Shown piece after piece: positions 1 to 10,653 of a stretch of 64,000 nt of DNA; positions within the stretch are counted from its first letter, which is position 1; each line of letters starts with the position of its first letter. The notes beneath the pieces were generated by a model. That model was not told the DNA's origin and ran no database searches. It saw only the letters and a program-made list of their open reading frames with translations. The position numbers and the translations under genes were made by a program. Source of the stretch: Ignelater luminosus (taxonomy: Eukaryota > Arthropoda > Insecta > Coleoptera > Elateridae); contig VTPC01091030.1 of the NCBI GenBank assembly GCA_011009095.1, forward strand, positions 105,951 to 169,950, written 5' to 3'.

Positions 1-1
1 A

Positions 2-151
2 AAAAGTCATTTAAGCGACAAGAAACATTTGCAGTGCAACGTTTGCAATTACAAGTTTGCACAGAAAGGTAATTTAAAAATACACGTGAATATATATTGT
101 GGTGATAGCCATAAGTTCTCTAACAATCGTCCATGCCTTCGTTATTTTTAG
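2..151 (+). CDS. C2H2 zinc-finger protein, C-terminal end (partial)
   Basis: The frame is open from the window edge to a TAG at 149-151 and encodes the last ~49 residues of a zinc-finger protein. One finger is visible: a Cys-x2-Cys pair (CNVC), then FAQKGNLKIH, with the second ligand pair as His-x4-Cys, a C2HC variant of the usual H-x3-H. A 25-residue tail without fingers follows. The rest of the gene lies left of the window. It is probably a nucleic-acid-binding protein related to the two poly-finger genes at 8.6-9.7 and 12.8-13.8 kb, but with one finger visible that cannot be tested. The finger is clear; the gene model is partial. Confidence 0.7.
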   Translation, partial: KSHLSDKKHLQCNVCNYKFAQKGNLKIHVNIYCGDSHKFSNNRPCLRYF

Positions 152-210
152 AAATAGAGAAAACATTTGACAATTTTTAAGTAGACCCATTTGGTAACTT
201 TCTAAAATCT

Positions 211-1315
211 TTATTGAACAAATAGAATACCTAATACGTTAAATATCAAAATTATCTTAAGACACTTATACCATGATCCAGAATTATATCGCATTGTATT
301 ACGAATAAATTTCTGATACATTGCTACTTTTGTATTCAATCCTGGAAATGATTTATGGGCGCATCCATAGCCAGACGATATAATTCCATATTGTATGCCA
401 TTACACATCAAAGGTCCTCCAGAGTCCCCCTTAAAAAAATATGTCTAAATAACTAAAAGCAGCCTAATCAAAAGATTATATTCAGTACCTGGCATGCATC
501 TTTACCTTTTGTGTAAGTGCATATGTAGTTTTCTAAAAAACTTTGTTGGTGTCGTTGGAAACACTCAGCTTCACTAATCACTTTTAAATGCACGCACTGA
601 AGTCGAGGATCATATGATATTGTTGAAAAGGGATTTTGTTTTGCTTCCTTCGCATACTGATCACCCCACCCAAGAACTGTAGCATTTTTGCAGTTTTTCT
701 TCATTATTTCTTCTCGCATATCTGATTCTTCAGCCAGACGTACAAATCTTACCACATTTGTTTGTTTAAATGGTGTATATAACTGAAACAAGATTTTATT
801 CTAATGATACCTACAAAAGGTACCACTAAATGTTACTTAACTATCACTATCTTCATTACAAAATGCTTACTTTCATTAAACTAATGTCATTGTCTTTCCA
901 ATTTGGATGGATATAATTTGCAATTATAGGCGATTTTTGTGCCATTTTAGAATTTTTTGGGAACTTTTTGACAGATGAAGAAAATGTTAAGCCGGAAATT
1001 GCAGTGAACATTTTTGGTTGTAACCTATTTTTTGCACAATGACCTGCTGTTAGAATCCAATATTTGGTCACAAGTGTTCCTCCGCAATGATGTTTAAAAT
1101 CGATTGTAAATACTATGTTTACCTTTAAAATGCAATATGTAATGTAGTATTTGATCGTGAGTTCAGTTTACCATATATGGATGATCGACTATTTTGCAGG
1201 GATATCCATTGACAATTCTCTTTTCTGAGAAGCTTGAAATGTCAGTTGCACTATGGATAGCACAACATGATGAGATAAGAAAGAATTGGATGAAAAGACT
1301 GGATGACAGTGACAT
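211..1315 (-). CDS. Trypsin-like S1 serine protease (paralog A), 4 exons
   Basis: Four exons join in phase 0 (1315-1172, 1122-871, 782-489, 429-211) to a 302-aa secreted protease. The ATG at 1315 is chosen because it opens a hydrophobic signal peptide of about 22 residues. The zymogen cleavage site is R/IVNG. The triad is visible: His76 in TAGHC, Asp127 in NDISL, Ser233 in GDSGGP. Asp227, six residues before the serine, is the trypsin-type Asp189, so cleavage after Lys or Arg is predicted. The tail after the catalytic domain is hydrophobic (ILIFNVLGILF), which might be a membrane or GPI-anchor signal. The polyadenylation signal AATAAA (215-210) overlaps the TAA stop. A short inverted-repeat element starts only 26 bp upstream of the ATG. 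Gene B directly upstream is a clear tandem paralog with the same intron positions. A 5' UTR exon may exist but was not identified. Confidence 0.88.
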
Positions 1316-1340
1316 TTTGATATTACATGCTTTATTGTAC

Positions 1341-2100
1341 GCAGGGTGGCCCAAATTTGACGGTATTTAATGGATAGGTCTGTTATTAATGCAGGTACAA
1401 GAAAACTGATTGTAACCCAACTTTCCGCAGTAAATTCACTGATGGAAACAAAAATTTGATAGGTTCTGTCTTTTTTTTTTCTTTTTTCATTTCAATAATT
1501 GGCCTCAGCTCCGTTATTTCCAGAAATGGAACAAAATATCATTAGGAGAAAGTTTTTCGGTTTTCTATGGTCTCTAAGATAATTTATTTGTTTTAGTTTG
1601 TTATGTCAAATGTCAGAAGAATGTTTTTGTTAGGTTAGAAGTTTCTTGTTAGAAGTGTTTTGTGTTTACAGTAATATAATAAAGTTTATAAGTAAATTTC
1701 AAATAAAATAAATAACAGAGTTATAGCCATACTACAAAAACAGTAGGCTATGAAAAATCTTTTTTTATGAAATCAAGAGCTCCGAAAAATTTTTTATTTT
1801 AAAGATTCTCACTATAAAAGAAATCTAGATGGCATTTAAGATCAGCCTGCTGCAGTTTTTTTGTTTAGTAACAAAATCTTTTGGGAGACAAACTTGAAAA
1901 ATAGAAACTAATTTTACTCAAAAACGGTTAGATTTAGAGAAAAATGACAAGAATAATAAAAGTAGCACAAAAGTCTAAATTTTCAATTTCATTAATAAAA
2001 ATGACTGCATCTTTTATGAACCTTTAACATCTTGTATCTCAAGAATGGAACTCCGAAGGACCAACGTTTATCATAACTTATTTGCTCAGAATGACCCTGT
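1341..2100. mobile_element. Short inverted-repeat DNA element (MITE-like), 4-bp target duplication
   Basis: The ends are GCAGGGTGG on the left and, inverted, ACAGGGTCA on the right, flanked by identical GTAC at 1337-1340 and 2101-2104. The interior of 760 bp is AT-rich and has no coding potential I recognise. It fills the whole gap between the two trypsin genes: its left end lies 26 bp upstream of gene A's ATG, and its right end contains the stop codon of gene B. Superfamily not assigned; the terminal match is short, so GTAC could be coincidental. Confidence 0.55.
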
Positions 2101-3420
2101 GTACATTTGTTTTACAAAATTAGCTCTTATATACAAATATAAATTTACTAAAAGTATGGAGCAGCCAAAAAGATTGTACACTTGCAATAAGTTTATTGCA
2201 TAAACTGTGAACACTGCACTCATTTTTAAAATAAAATTACATGAACATTTATATGCACAGTTTCTTAACATAATGAAACGGATGAAATTCTCATTGATAT
2301 CTACTCTGGTATAAAGACCAGCAAAATGTTCATAAGCGCATCCAATCCCAGCTGACACAATTCCATATTGCACCCCATTACATATAAGAGGCCCTCCAGA
2401 GTCACCCTAAAAAAGATATCTTTTAGGCAAATTGAGCATTTTTAATTTTATTCTAAAACCCCATTAATAAATAAGAAAACCTGGCATGCATCTTTGCCCT
2501 CTGCATAAGTACACATCAAGGTGGTTGGAAGTGGCATTCCGAATCGACGAGAACACTCATTGTGACTAATTGCTGGAATATGCACACACTGCATTCTTGG
2601 ATCGTATGGCAGTATTGATGGTACAAGAGGTCTTCCATATGAATCTTTCGCAACCTGATCTCCCCAGCCTATAACAGTGGTGTTCTTACAAATTGTTTCT
2701 AGAGATTTGCCTTTGGTTAATGCAGCACTTGCCAATTTCACAAACTTTACAAACAATGTTTGTTGAAAGGGATGATACAACTAAAATCAACTTATATTGT
2801 AGCATCTGGGAAACTGTTTAATATTAATTAAAGATTGTCTATTAAATCACGCAAATTCTAACCTGATTGCAATTTCAAATTAAATCCAATCTTGGTATAG
2901 AATGCTTACTTTCATAAGGCTTATGTCGTTGAAGGTCTGCTTAGTTGGATGAACGTACATACTTAGAATTGGTGAAACCTGTGCTTCTCTGTGATGTACC
3001 AAGTTTCTAGATGCCGGTGAAAATGCCAAACCCGTAATTGCACTTAATGTTGCAGCTTTATATCTCGATCCTGCACAATGGGCTGCACTTAAAATCCAAA
3101 ATTCAGATATTAAGGTTCCTCCACAATGATGCTTAAATGTTTTCGTCTCTACTATGTTGACCTTTAAATAGTTTTTTAATGTAATTGAGCGAGAACACTA
3201 TAAATTGTATTTTTACCACGTATGGATGGTCACTAATTTTACATGCATATCCATTTACTATTCTTGGTTCAGTTATATTGTCTGATGCACTAAGTCTCCA
3301 GTTGGTTCTACCTAAAAAAATATAAATTCTGTATTCTGAATACCTTTTTCTACGGTTTGGGTAAACTGTAATACTTATCAACGAGACGAAGAAGAACTGA
3401 AAAAAAATGTTTAATGACAT
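2086..3420 (-). CDS. Trypsin-like S1 serine protease (paralog B), 4 exons, extended C-terminus
   Basis: The exons 3420-3217, 3161-2910, 2780-2481 and 2406-2086 splice in phase 0 to a 358-aa protease. Residues 1-20 form a signal peptide; cleavage is expected at R/IVNG; the triad is His96 (SAAHC), Asp147 (NDISL) and Ser255 (GDSGGP), with Asp249 giving trypsin-type specificity. The prodomain is longer than in A, and a 42-nt stretch ending in a pyrimidine-rich AG (near 3312) could be an extra tiny intron. The C-terminus is odd: aligned with A, the conserved AATAAA (2197-2192) is read here as sense codons, because the frame is shifted by one. The frame then runs on about 35 codons and stops inside the neighbouring transposon end. 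The transcript may therefore be polyadenylated before any stop, or use a later site. The catalytic domain looks intact. Confidence 0.85.
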
Positions 3421-3463
3421 CTTTGTGATGTCTAAATGACAATGTCATAATTTTCCTGAATTC

Positions 3464-3957
3464 TACAAGGTGTTCTTAAAGTAGTACAATGCAATATTCC
3501 AAAGGTAAGCTTATTTTTAACCTTGCAACTGAACACCGGGAAGATTTGGGTATTTCTTCTTTTAGTTATTCTGGAATGTTTGGGTAGCCGGCAGACTTCT
3601 TGGCGTCATTTCTATATTTCTTCTTGTTACCTAATTAACCACTGAACTGTGTATATAGATAAGGGTATTGGCAAGCAAGAATCTGCAACTAACACTTTTT
3701 CCAATGCAACACCTACATTTGGTCTAGCAGCTTCTTTCTGCTTAACCCAATGTAAAATAATAGATAATGCAAAGGTCGACCTTAAAATTAATAACTCTCT
3801 TATTTATTGAACGATAGACGTACAACTTGCACACAATGTAGGGCAAATCTCACCCTGACAGAAACTGTTAAAACAGAGCAAATAGATTCTGTTGTACGCT
3901 CACCCTTTTCGTGTAGGTTTATTCGAATTTAGCAACTATTTCTAAACACCCTGTGTA
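3464..3957. mobile_element. Short inverted-repeat element upstream of trypsin B
   Basis: The left end TACAAGGTGTTCTTAAA resembles, inverted, the right end TACACAGGGTGTTTAGAAA. The ends share the CAGGGTG core with the element at 1341-2100. The ~490 bp interior has no coding potential. It begins 43 bp upstream of the gene B ATG. The repeats are imperfect and I find no convincing target duplication, so the limits are approximate. Confidence 0.4.
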
Positions 3958-6350
3958 TTACAGATGAAAACACCGGCAAGGCAAAGGTTGTTTCCTACTC
4001 TGCCGCCAATGGTCTTTTCGATGCTGCAATTAGATTTCGTGTAGCTGCCCCCGCCCTTAATTTTCTCCATTTGACCCAATGTAAAATAATAGAGGTCTCT
4101 TGCAAGAGCTTTGCTGCCCTTGATTATCTCCCCATCCGGATTGCTTTGGCACTACCGTACCGATAAAGATCCCAACTACCTTTCTGCTTGACAAAGACGT
4201 TAATCGACTTATCAGGAAGAGCTTCAGTGGCTGACGTAGTCAATTTACGTTCGTCAGTTTTTGGCTCTTCCAGGGAAAACTGTAGAAGATATAAAGAACA
4301 TAATTACTCGATAGGCATCAACAAACAAAGTCTTGTCGGTCCCCGTTTTAAAATAAGGATTTCCTCCCACTTAAGCTTGACACAGCTGGTAGATGTAAGA
4401 TATAAGTGCATCGATTAGCACCCGTTTAGCGATCAATAACCGATAAATAAGCGCTCCAGGTGGGATTAAAGAAGGTCACCCCCCTAGTTCCAGACCCAGG
4501 ATTTTAGAATACCGAAGGTTTTTCTACTGCAACGTTTGTAACAGCCAACATCTATATCCACGGTATAAATCTTATCTCTCGATCTTCTGTTGCCCATTTC
4601 GCACATGTTTTGGTTTGTCGCACGTTTACCCGGAAGATGGCGTTTTTCGGGATACCGATTCCAATACGTAATGAATGAATAAATCGATGAGGCTAACCAT
4701 GGATGCAAACCGTCTCGATTAAGTGTCACAAATAAGGGCGCTATAAAACGTCAAAGATGATGTGCTGATAAACAGTTGAAGATAGGTCAAACCGCACCCA
4801 TATGAAAGCCTATACTCTACCCTACACAACAAAATCAGGCCGATCTCGATACGACTCTTAGTTTCCCAGGTACCGCATAAAAAGCTCTATTTTTGGCTTT
4901 CCGGTAGTGGGGGAAGAAGAACTAAAGCAAACTGGATAGTTTTTGCGCCCAGCTGCGGAGAAGGATCGATTCTATACAGGACTCGAATACGAAGCGACTC
5001 GGACAATTTAGAGCGTTTCCGTGGATTTTGAAATTTAGCGTCGAACCGGACCTGCACGCCCCCCGTGTTTATTTGCCGAGCGGGAATAGTTTCTTTTTAA
5101 AGGCTGCCTCGGGGCACCCTAAGTGTGTATGCCAAATTTGGCCTCTTATCTCTTCTTCTTCTCCCTTTATCAACTTTTTTCGCTCGAAATAGAAACGAGG
5201 GAGACATCCCGAAAACAGCGCCCCCCCCCTCAACTCCTCGATTCCAGGCACTAATGGCCAGGCGGTTTTTTGACCTTTGCTTTCACCGCTTTTACCGGGG
5301 AGGGGGTTCATGGTGCAAAGTCGTTATAGCGCCCAAGGCCTGCGATAACTCTTTGTATAGCTCTCATCATAAGAATCAAATATTTAAGAGCGCGAGATAT
5401 CTCCCCGCAACGCTCCTATCGATCACCCAACGGCACGCATTTGGGCACTAATAACTCACCTACGTTATACCATCAATCCCGATTTTCAGATACAAGGAAT
5501 GCTTTTTAAAAAAGGCCATATTACACTTTTTACGTTTTTTCTTATCTTCTCTTTACAATGATTAATGTTTCAGGTCAATAGGACGTACCGTTTTGTCACG
5601 AATGAGGAAAGGCCAAAAGTAACGAATTCACAAGAAATTTCAAAATTTCTTGGCTGTGAAGTTCGTCGGTCATTTTAACCAAATTTGAAGGCAAGATGCA
5701 CAAAGGTTTAGTTACCTGCCAAATCTCGGCATTAGTCATCCAAAGAATAGATGGAAGGGGAACGGCACCCTTCCCACCTAGGTTTCGAGGGTATTTTTAA
5801 AAAGATTCGGTTTTGCTTATAGAATCACGTATATGTCACTAAAATACATTTACTGCAGAAGTTTCGTCTTATATTGGACCTTTTTTGTTCCCCAAAGTGT
5901 TACAACTACGTCTCCCTGGGAACTCGGATAAAAGGTGCAGAAAAAAAGACAAATTACATTTGTTTCTTCTAATCAACCCCAAAAACGGGACTAAATTGCC
6001 TTGATGATGCTCTTTAGTTTGTAAAAAAAACTTTAGCTCGATCGGACTGTAAGTAACCGAGTTACAAATTCTTTAAGTGGGTATATCTCGGCGTGCCATG
6101 GAGAAGAAGTGTGGAGTTAATTGAATCGAGTCCGGTTTTCAAATGGGTAGATAAGCACTCCCAGAACACAAATTTCAAATATTATGTTGATCAGACTACC
6201 TGGACGGTTTTGGTGGAAACTGCAAAATTCGCAATTTGAGGTTTCTATAGGTTTTTCACCGCCATAGTGCTCTCGGAGCAAGACTGTTGCAAGACTATTA
6301 AAATCTCATCAATCCCCGATTTTCGCATCATAAACAACTTAAAATATAGA
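3958..6350. repeat. Unclassified repeat-like region, no gene recognised
   Basis: This 2.4 kb is richer in GC than its surroundings, with a run of nine C near 5221, and has no protein I recognise; its open frames are short and in conflict. It holds internal direct repeats: ACCCAATGTAAAATAATAGA occurs near 3744 and again near 4077, and CATCAATCCCGATTTTC at 5471 recurs with one extra C at 6307. The composition and these repeats suggest old interspersed repeat sequence. Confidence 0.35.
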
Positions 6351-7294
6351 TTGGTAAATATCCGTGTCTCCCTCACCTTATACTTATATTAAATTTACAT
6401 TAAATCCGAGACAAAATTTAAAAAAATAATACACCGAGCATTATTAAAAGTATTCAAGAAAAATCAAAACTTATGGTTTCTACTTTTGGTGCCATATGTC
6501 CCCTTTATTATTATTAGCTAAATTTTCCCTCCCTTTTAATGTCATTTAAAGTATCAATTTTAAAAGTTGATAGCACTGCATTCTTGATTTTAGCTTTGTG
6601 TACAGGAGCAAGCAGCAGTTGCAGCGCTGTCGGTGAAGATTATTGTTATGACAACTCTAAAAACTGCAAAGATCACTAAAGTGTTAACGTTGGAAATTCA
6701 AACTTGGTACATCTTGCATTTCTGTGAATCATGAAAAATATACGCCGTTCAAATGCTTCAAAATCTAGATACTCGTGTTAAGCTGTGTAATTGGTACTTC
6801 TCATTTATTAGTTTTTATGGATGTAAAGTCGTACGTATTATTTGACAGTTGTCATTTTGAGGTTAACATTTGTCAATAATAACCATGTCAGTGACATCAA
6901 AATAATATCTATATTAATGGGAGATTTAAAAAAAAAGTTTATTCATTAATATAAGCTTTTTGCTTTTACAATTGGTCTAAATTAACTTTGATATTCAACA
7001 AATACACAAAAAAATTGTGTTTGATATGACAGCTTTCAAACCAATTGTTGCAAGACAGTCGGTGGTATAAACATACAAAAATAAGCACCAAATAGCCCTA
7101 TTGGTTCGTTTTAAAGCATTTGAACAGAATATAAGAAAGTTCCGTATTTATAACAAAGTTTCTATAAAAATCTTTAGGCCCACCATGGCTCCTTTGCTTA
7201 AAAAAAACTGGCGTCATCACTGGCCACACCTATATGCTAATAGAAGGTAGAGGATAAATGACTATTATTAGGAAATCATTTAAGACAAGAGAAT
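6351..7294. other. AT-rich intergenic stretch
   Basis: I see no open frame with a recognisable family, no clear inverted repeat and no RNA gene here. It separates the repeat-like region from the 3' end of the pacifastin gene. Confidence 0.4.
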
Positions 7295-7300
7295 TTTATT
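7295..7300 (-). promoter_or_regulatory. Polyadenylation signal of the pacifastin gene
   Basis: AATAAA on the minus strand, 6 nt past the stop codon at 7307. The spacing suits a very short 3' UTR. Confidence 0.45.
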
Positions 7301-7306
7301 ATCTTC

Positions 7307-7754
7307 TCAAATTTTTAACAAAATTTGTTTATTTCCTGTTCTTTCCCTTTTGCAAATATGAAAAGTACACAAGGTTCCATATTTCTTCACACACATACAT
7401 TTATTACAATCTTGACGCCATTTTGTATTAGGAGTACATTGCTTATGCTTTTCATAAATGGGTGTGCCCTTGCTAATATTAAAAAGAAAATTATTAACAT
7501 ACAAGCTTAAGAGAAAGTTGGGAAATTACCATGTCTTCAATGTACAGTATTTTAAATCGCCTTTAATGCAAATGCAGTAATTACAAGCATTCTCATGGTA
7601 CATGATTTGGTCAACGCATTCTGTAATTGGATAATTAATACTTAAGATTAATTTGTATCCTTTATTAATTATACTTACTTAGATTTTTTCTTCCATTTAC
7701 TCGGAAGTTATATACGAGTATTAGTAAGGAAAGTACAATTAATTTAAAACGCAT
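7307..7754 (-). CDS. Pacifastin-family (LCMII) serine protease inhibitor, two domains, 3 exons
   Basis: Exons 7754-7679, 7620-7530 and 7472-7307 join (phases 1 and 2) to a 110-aa secreted precursor with a signal peptide at residues 1-20. Two pacifastin light-chain domains follow the family pattern C-x(9-12)-C-N-x-C-x-C-x(n)-C-T-x3-C. Domain 1 has Cys at 27, 38, 41, 43, 51 and 56; domain 2 at 68, 78, 81, 83, 91 and 96. The last cysteine of domain 1 is split by intron 2, and splicing restores it, which supports the model. In this family the P1 residue follows the C-T pair; here that is Leu53 and Phe93, which points to chymotrypsin-like targets. The neighbouring proteases are trypsin-type, so they are not the obvious targets. 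The inhibitor probably acts in haemolymph, gut or secretions. Short precursors like this are known in insects; longer ones have many domains. Confidence 0.88.
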
Positions 7755-8558
7755 TAGTTTTTAAGAAATCAGTATAGACTTTTCAAGAGAAACAATTTTA
7801 AATTTATCGTCGTGTATTATTTCAACATAAAATTAATAGTACAATAAATTAGTCAAATTTAATAAATTGAAACATAAAAAAAACATAAAAAGGTAATTTC
7901 AATTGATTGCACAAGTGTTATTAATAATGTTACAGTTACAAGGAATAATTGAAAAGTTTTATTTTATTTTTATTTATAAGCACACAGTTTACTTAAAATA
8001 CTTTTCATTTGCCATTTGTGATATTAATTACAATTTGGTTAACAGTCACGTCTAAATTCTTTTCACGTTCATACCAATTTTTAATAATTTTTTCAGTATA
8101 ATGTACACAATGGTTCTAAAATCCAGTGAAATGGTAAACGTGGTTATCATTCTAACAACTGAGAAAGACTACTGAGGACATCTTACTGGGTTTGATTCAA
8201 GCATTCTTCATCACCTCCTGATCTTAAATCGAATGTAATACTCTTTTAAATTGAACTATTGCATTTTGCTTTTGAAAATCCTTGAGTTGAGTTAGCTCAT
8301 CATACTTGCTTATCCCAGTTTCAACATCTCTTTCAAATTTCCATATAAAAACTTGTGGTTAGTCAATGATTTAATTTGTGGAGCCACTTGACGAAAGTTT
8401 TGAATATCTTCACGACATTGAATTATGCTTTGCATTCATACGAAACACAATAAAAATAAGCAAATATTAATTTAAAGAATTTATTTGCTATCATAACTAT
8501 TACTACATTGTATCTTCTAATCTAACAATTCTCAGTGCATTTCTGAGAGGATTCATAA
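7755..8558. other. AT-rich intergenic stretch
   Basis: The upstream region of the pacifastin gene and the downstream region of the zinc-finger gene. Very AT-rich with homopolymer runs; no gene, repeat or RNA recognised. Confidence 0.4.
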
Positions 8559-9653
8559 CTACACAGAAGATTTTTTATCACCGTGAATTAACATATGTAT
8601 TTTTAAATGACTTTTACGTCTTCCTTTATAATCACATACTTTACACTCAAAACGTTTTTCACCACTATGGATTAGCATGTGCACTTTTAAGTAGCTGTTT
8701 CGTTTACATTTGTAATCGCATAGTCTACACTCAAAAGGTTTTTCACCACTGTGAACTTGCATGTGTTCATTTAAATGGCTCTTCGTTCTAAATTTATAAC
8801 TACAAATTTGGCACTCGTGCGGTTTCTGCCCACTGTGAATAAGAAGGTGCGCGTTTAAATCGTGTCTTTCTCTGCACTTGTAACTGCAGATCTTGCACTC
8901 AAAAGGCTTTACGTCAGTATGCGTTAAAATATGTCTTTTTAAATCACCTTTTCGTCTGCACTTATGATTGCATATTCTACATTCAAAAGGCTTTTCTCCG
9001 CTATGAATTAGTACGTGCACTTTTAAATGACTTTTTCCTATAAATTTATAATTGCATATCTTACATTCAAAATGTTTCTCATTACTATTTTTCTTCTTAT
9101 AATTACGTATTTTAGATTTATGACCGTTATGAATTAGCATGTGTGTGTTTAAAACAGTGTTCTGTTTACATTTATAATCACATATTTCACACTCAAAGGG
9201 TTTTTCTTCACTATGAATTAGCATGTGTCGTCTCAAGTTGGTTTTGGTGGTACATTGATGATTGCACATTAAACATTCAAAGGGCTTCTCTCCACTGTGA
9301 ACTAATACATGCTTCCTTAAATGGCTTCTTGTTGTGAATTTATTATTGCAAATATGACACACAAAAGGTTTTTCACCACTATGACTTAAGATATGTGTCT
9401 TCAAATCGCCTTTTTGCCTACACTGATAATTACATATTTTACACTCGAAGGGCTTCTTGTCACTGTGAATTAGCATGTGTCTTGTTAAATGGCTTTTTGT
9501 TGTGAATTTGTTGTTGCATATTTTGCATTCAAAAGATTTGTTTCCACTATGATTTAATAAGTGCCTTTTCAAATGTTGTTTACTAGTGAATTTAATGTTG
9601 CATGTGAAGCATTCAAATGATGTATTTTCTGTATGATCTTGGGAAATATCCAT
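8559..9653 (-). CDS. Poly-C2H2 zinc-finger protein, 12 fingers
   Basis: One exon encodes 364 aa, nearly all of it twelve C2H2 fingers of the C-x2-C-x12-H-x3-H type joined by SGEKP-like linkers. Finger 6 is followed by a longer 19-residue linker (residues ~183-201). Finger 12 has Gly where most neighbours have Cys or Phe at the hydrophobic position. No ZAD, BTB or KRAB domain is visible. The ATG at 9653 lies 5 nt after a good acceptor (TTTTTATAG), so an upstream non-coding or coding exon is likely and the N-terminus may be incomplete. The family is typically nuclear and DNA-binding; targets cannot be predicted here. It is head-to-head with a 9-finger paralog at 12813-13780, and the fingers are similar enough to suggest local duplication. 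Confidence 0.85.
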   Translation of the reverse strand: MDISQDHTENTSFECFTCNIKFTSKQHLKRHLLNHSGNKSFECKICNNKFTTKSHLTRHMLIHSDKKPFECKICNYQCRQKGDLKTHILSHSGEKPFVCHICNNKFTTRSHLRKHVLVHSGEKPFECLMCNHQCTTKTNLRRHMLIHSEEKPFECEICDYKCKQNTVLNTHMLIHNGHKSKIRNYKKKNSNEKHFECKICNYKFIGKSHLKVHVLIHSGEKPFECRICNHKCRRKGDLKRHILTHTDVKPFECKICSYKCRERHDLNAHLLIHSGQKPHECQICSYKFRTKSHLNEHMQVHSGEKPFECRLCDYKCKRNSYLKVHMLIHSGEKRFECKVCDYKGRRKSHLKIHMLIHGDKKSSV

Positions 9654-10021
9654 TGTATCTATAAAAACATTATTAGTTTACAGAAAAATGGCATAATTTT
9701 AGTTATATAACCAGCATTGATAATTAATTGTTTCCTTTCTGAGTAAACAGAAGTTTCCTCTTTCTTTGACGTGTATGTAGGTGTAGTGTAGGATATCTTG
9801 CAGTCATCACCTACATATGTATATCCAAACCCACAAGTGTGTCTAGTTATAGTTTTAATTTGTCTGCTCTCTTTAGAATAATTACGCAGATGTAAGCTAA
9901 CTCAAGCCAGATGTACCTTTATTACTACAGGTGTTGGTTAGCCGTACTTTATGAGCATAATACTAATTGAAAACAAATCAACAAAACCAAATCCCAGTCT
10001 TTGGTAAACCCAGCCACAGCA
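9654..10021. other. Upstream region of the 12-finger gene
   Basis: Non-coding DNA between the first exon acceptor and the hAT element. No exon with coding potential was identified, though a 5' UTR exon is expected here. Confidence 0.35.
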
Positions 10022-10029
10022 TAGAACTG

Positions 10030-10653
10030 TAGAGATGGGTCGTTCATGAATGAGTCGTTCACAATGAACGACTCACTTAAATGAGCGGTAAACATGCGAC
10101 TCTTTTCGATTGAACGGTTCGTTCATTTGTTTATTGAGTTCAGTAGCACATAAGTGCATTTAAAGTTCGTACTGACTCTACTGAGGAGTGGGGAGTGAAC
10201 GAACGAAGAAACAGTGAACTGAATATGTATTTGGACTTACACAGTTCAATGCAAGAAAGTGACGATTCTCTTTTGAACGAGATAGTGCATACATGCTCGG
10301 AAAGTAGAAAAGCATGTTGGATTTCTAAGAGCAATACAAGTTTAGTGTATTTATTAATGATTATCGAAGTATAATATTTTCTAAGAATTATTAAATAAAT
10401 AATACACTTCATTTCTATATTCTAAGGAGTAGAAAAATCTAATAGAGTAGAGATCTTGAGAACTGACTAAACATTATTCAATAATTTAGGTGAGAACGAT
10501 ACTGCACCTATCGTACATTTCTACAGTAGTATGTATGAAACGTGCGTGCTTACACAATCAGTTCAAATGAACGACTCAATGTGAACGACTCTTTAAAATG
10601 AGTTGAACGAATTGAACTGGCACGGTAAAAAGAGTCGTATGTCCCATGACTAT
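10030..10653. mobile_element. Non-autonomous hAT-like element with 8-bp target duplication
   Basis: The 624 bp are bounded by TAGAACTG at 10022-10029 and again at 10654-10661, the 8-bp target duplication expected of the hAT superfamily. The ends are TAGAGATGGG on the left and, inverted, ATAGTCATGGG on the right. Multiple GAACGACTC / GAGTCGTTC motifs in both orientations crowd the two subterminal regions, which is typical of hAT transposase-binding repeats. No transposase frame is present. Confidence 0.75.

Noticed and set aside
3312-3353. An extra 42-nt intron in the first exon of trypsin B
   Set aside because: Phase and the pyrimidine-rich acceptor fit, but the length is near the lower limit for insects and the frame is open without it; left as an alternative in the gene entry.
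5069-5451. Overlapping 80-aa and 108-aa frames on opposite strands
   Set aside because: In a repeat-like GC-richer stretch; mutually exclusive, no recognisable domain, no splice or start support.
10141-10400. Candidate gene on the minus strand within the hAT-like element
   Set aside because: The stretch is bounded by the element's target duplication and has no transposase or other family features.
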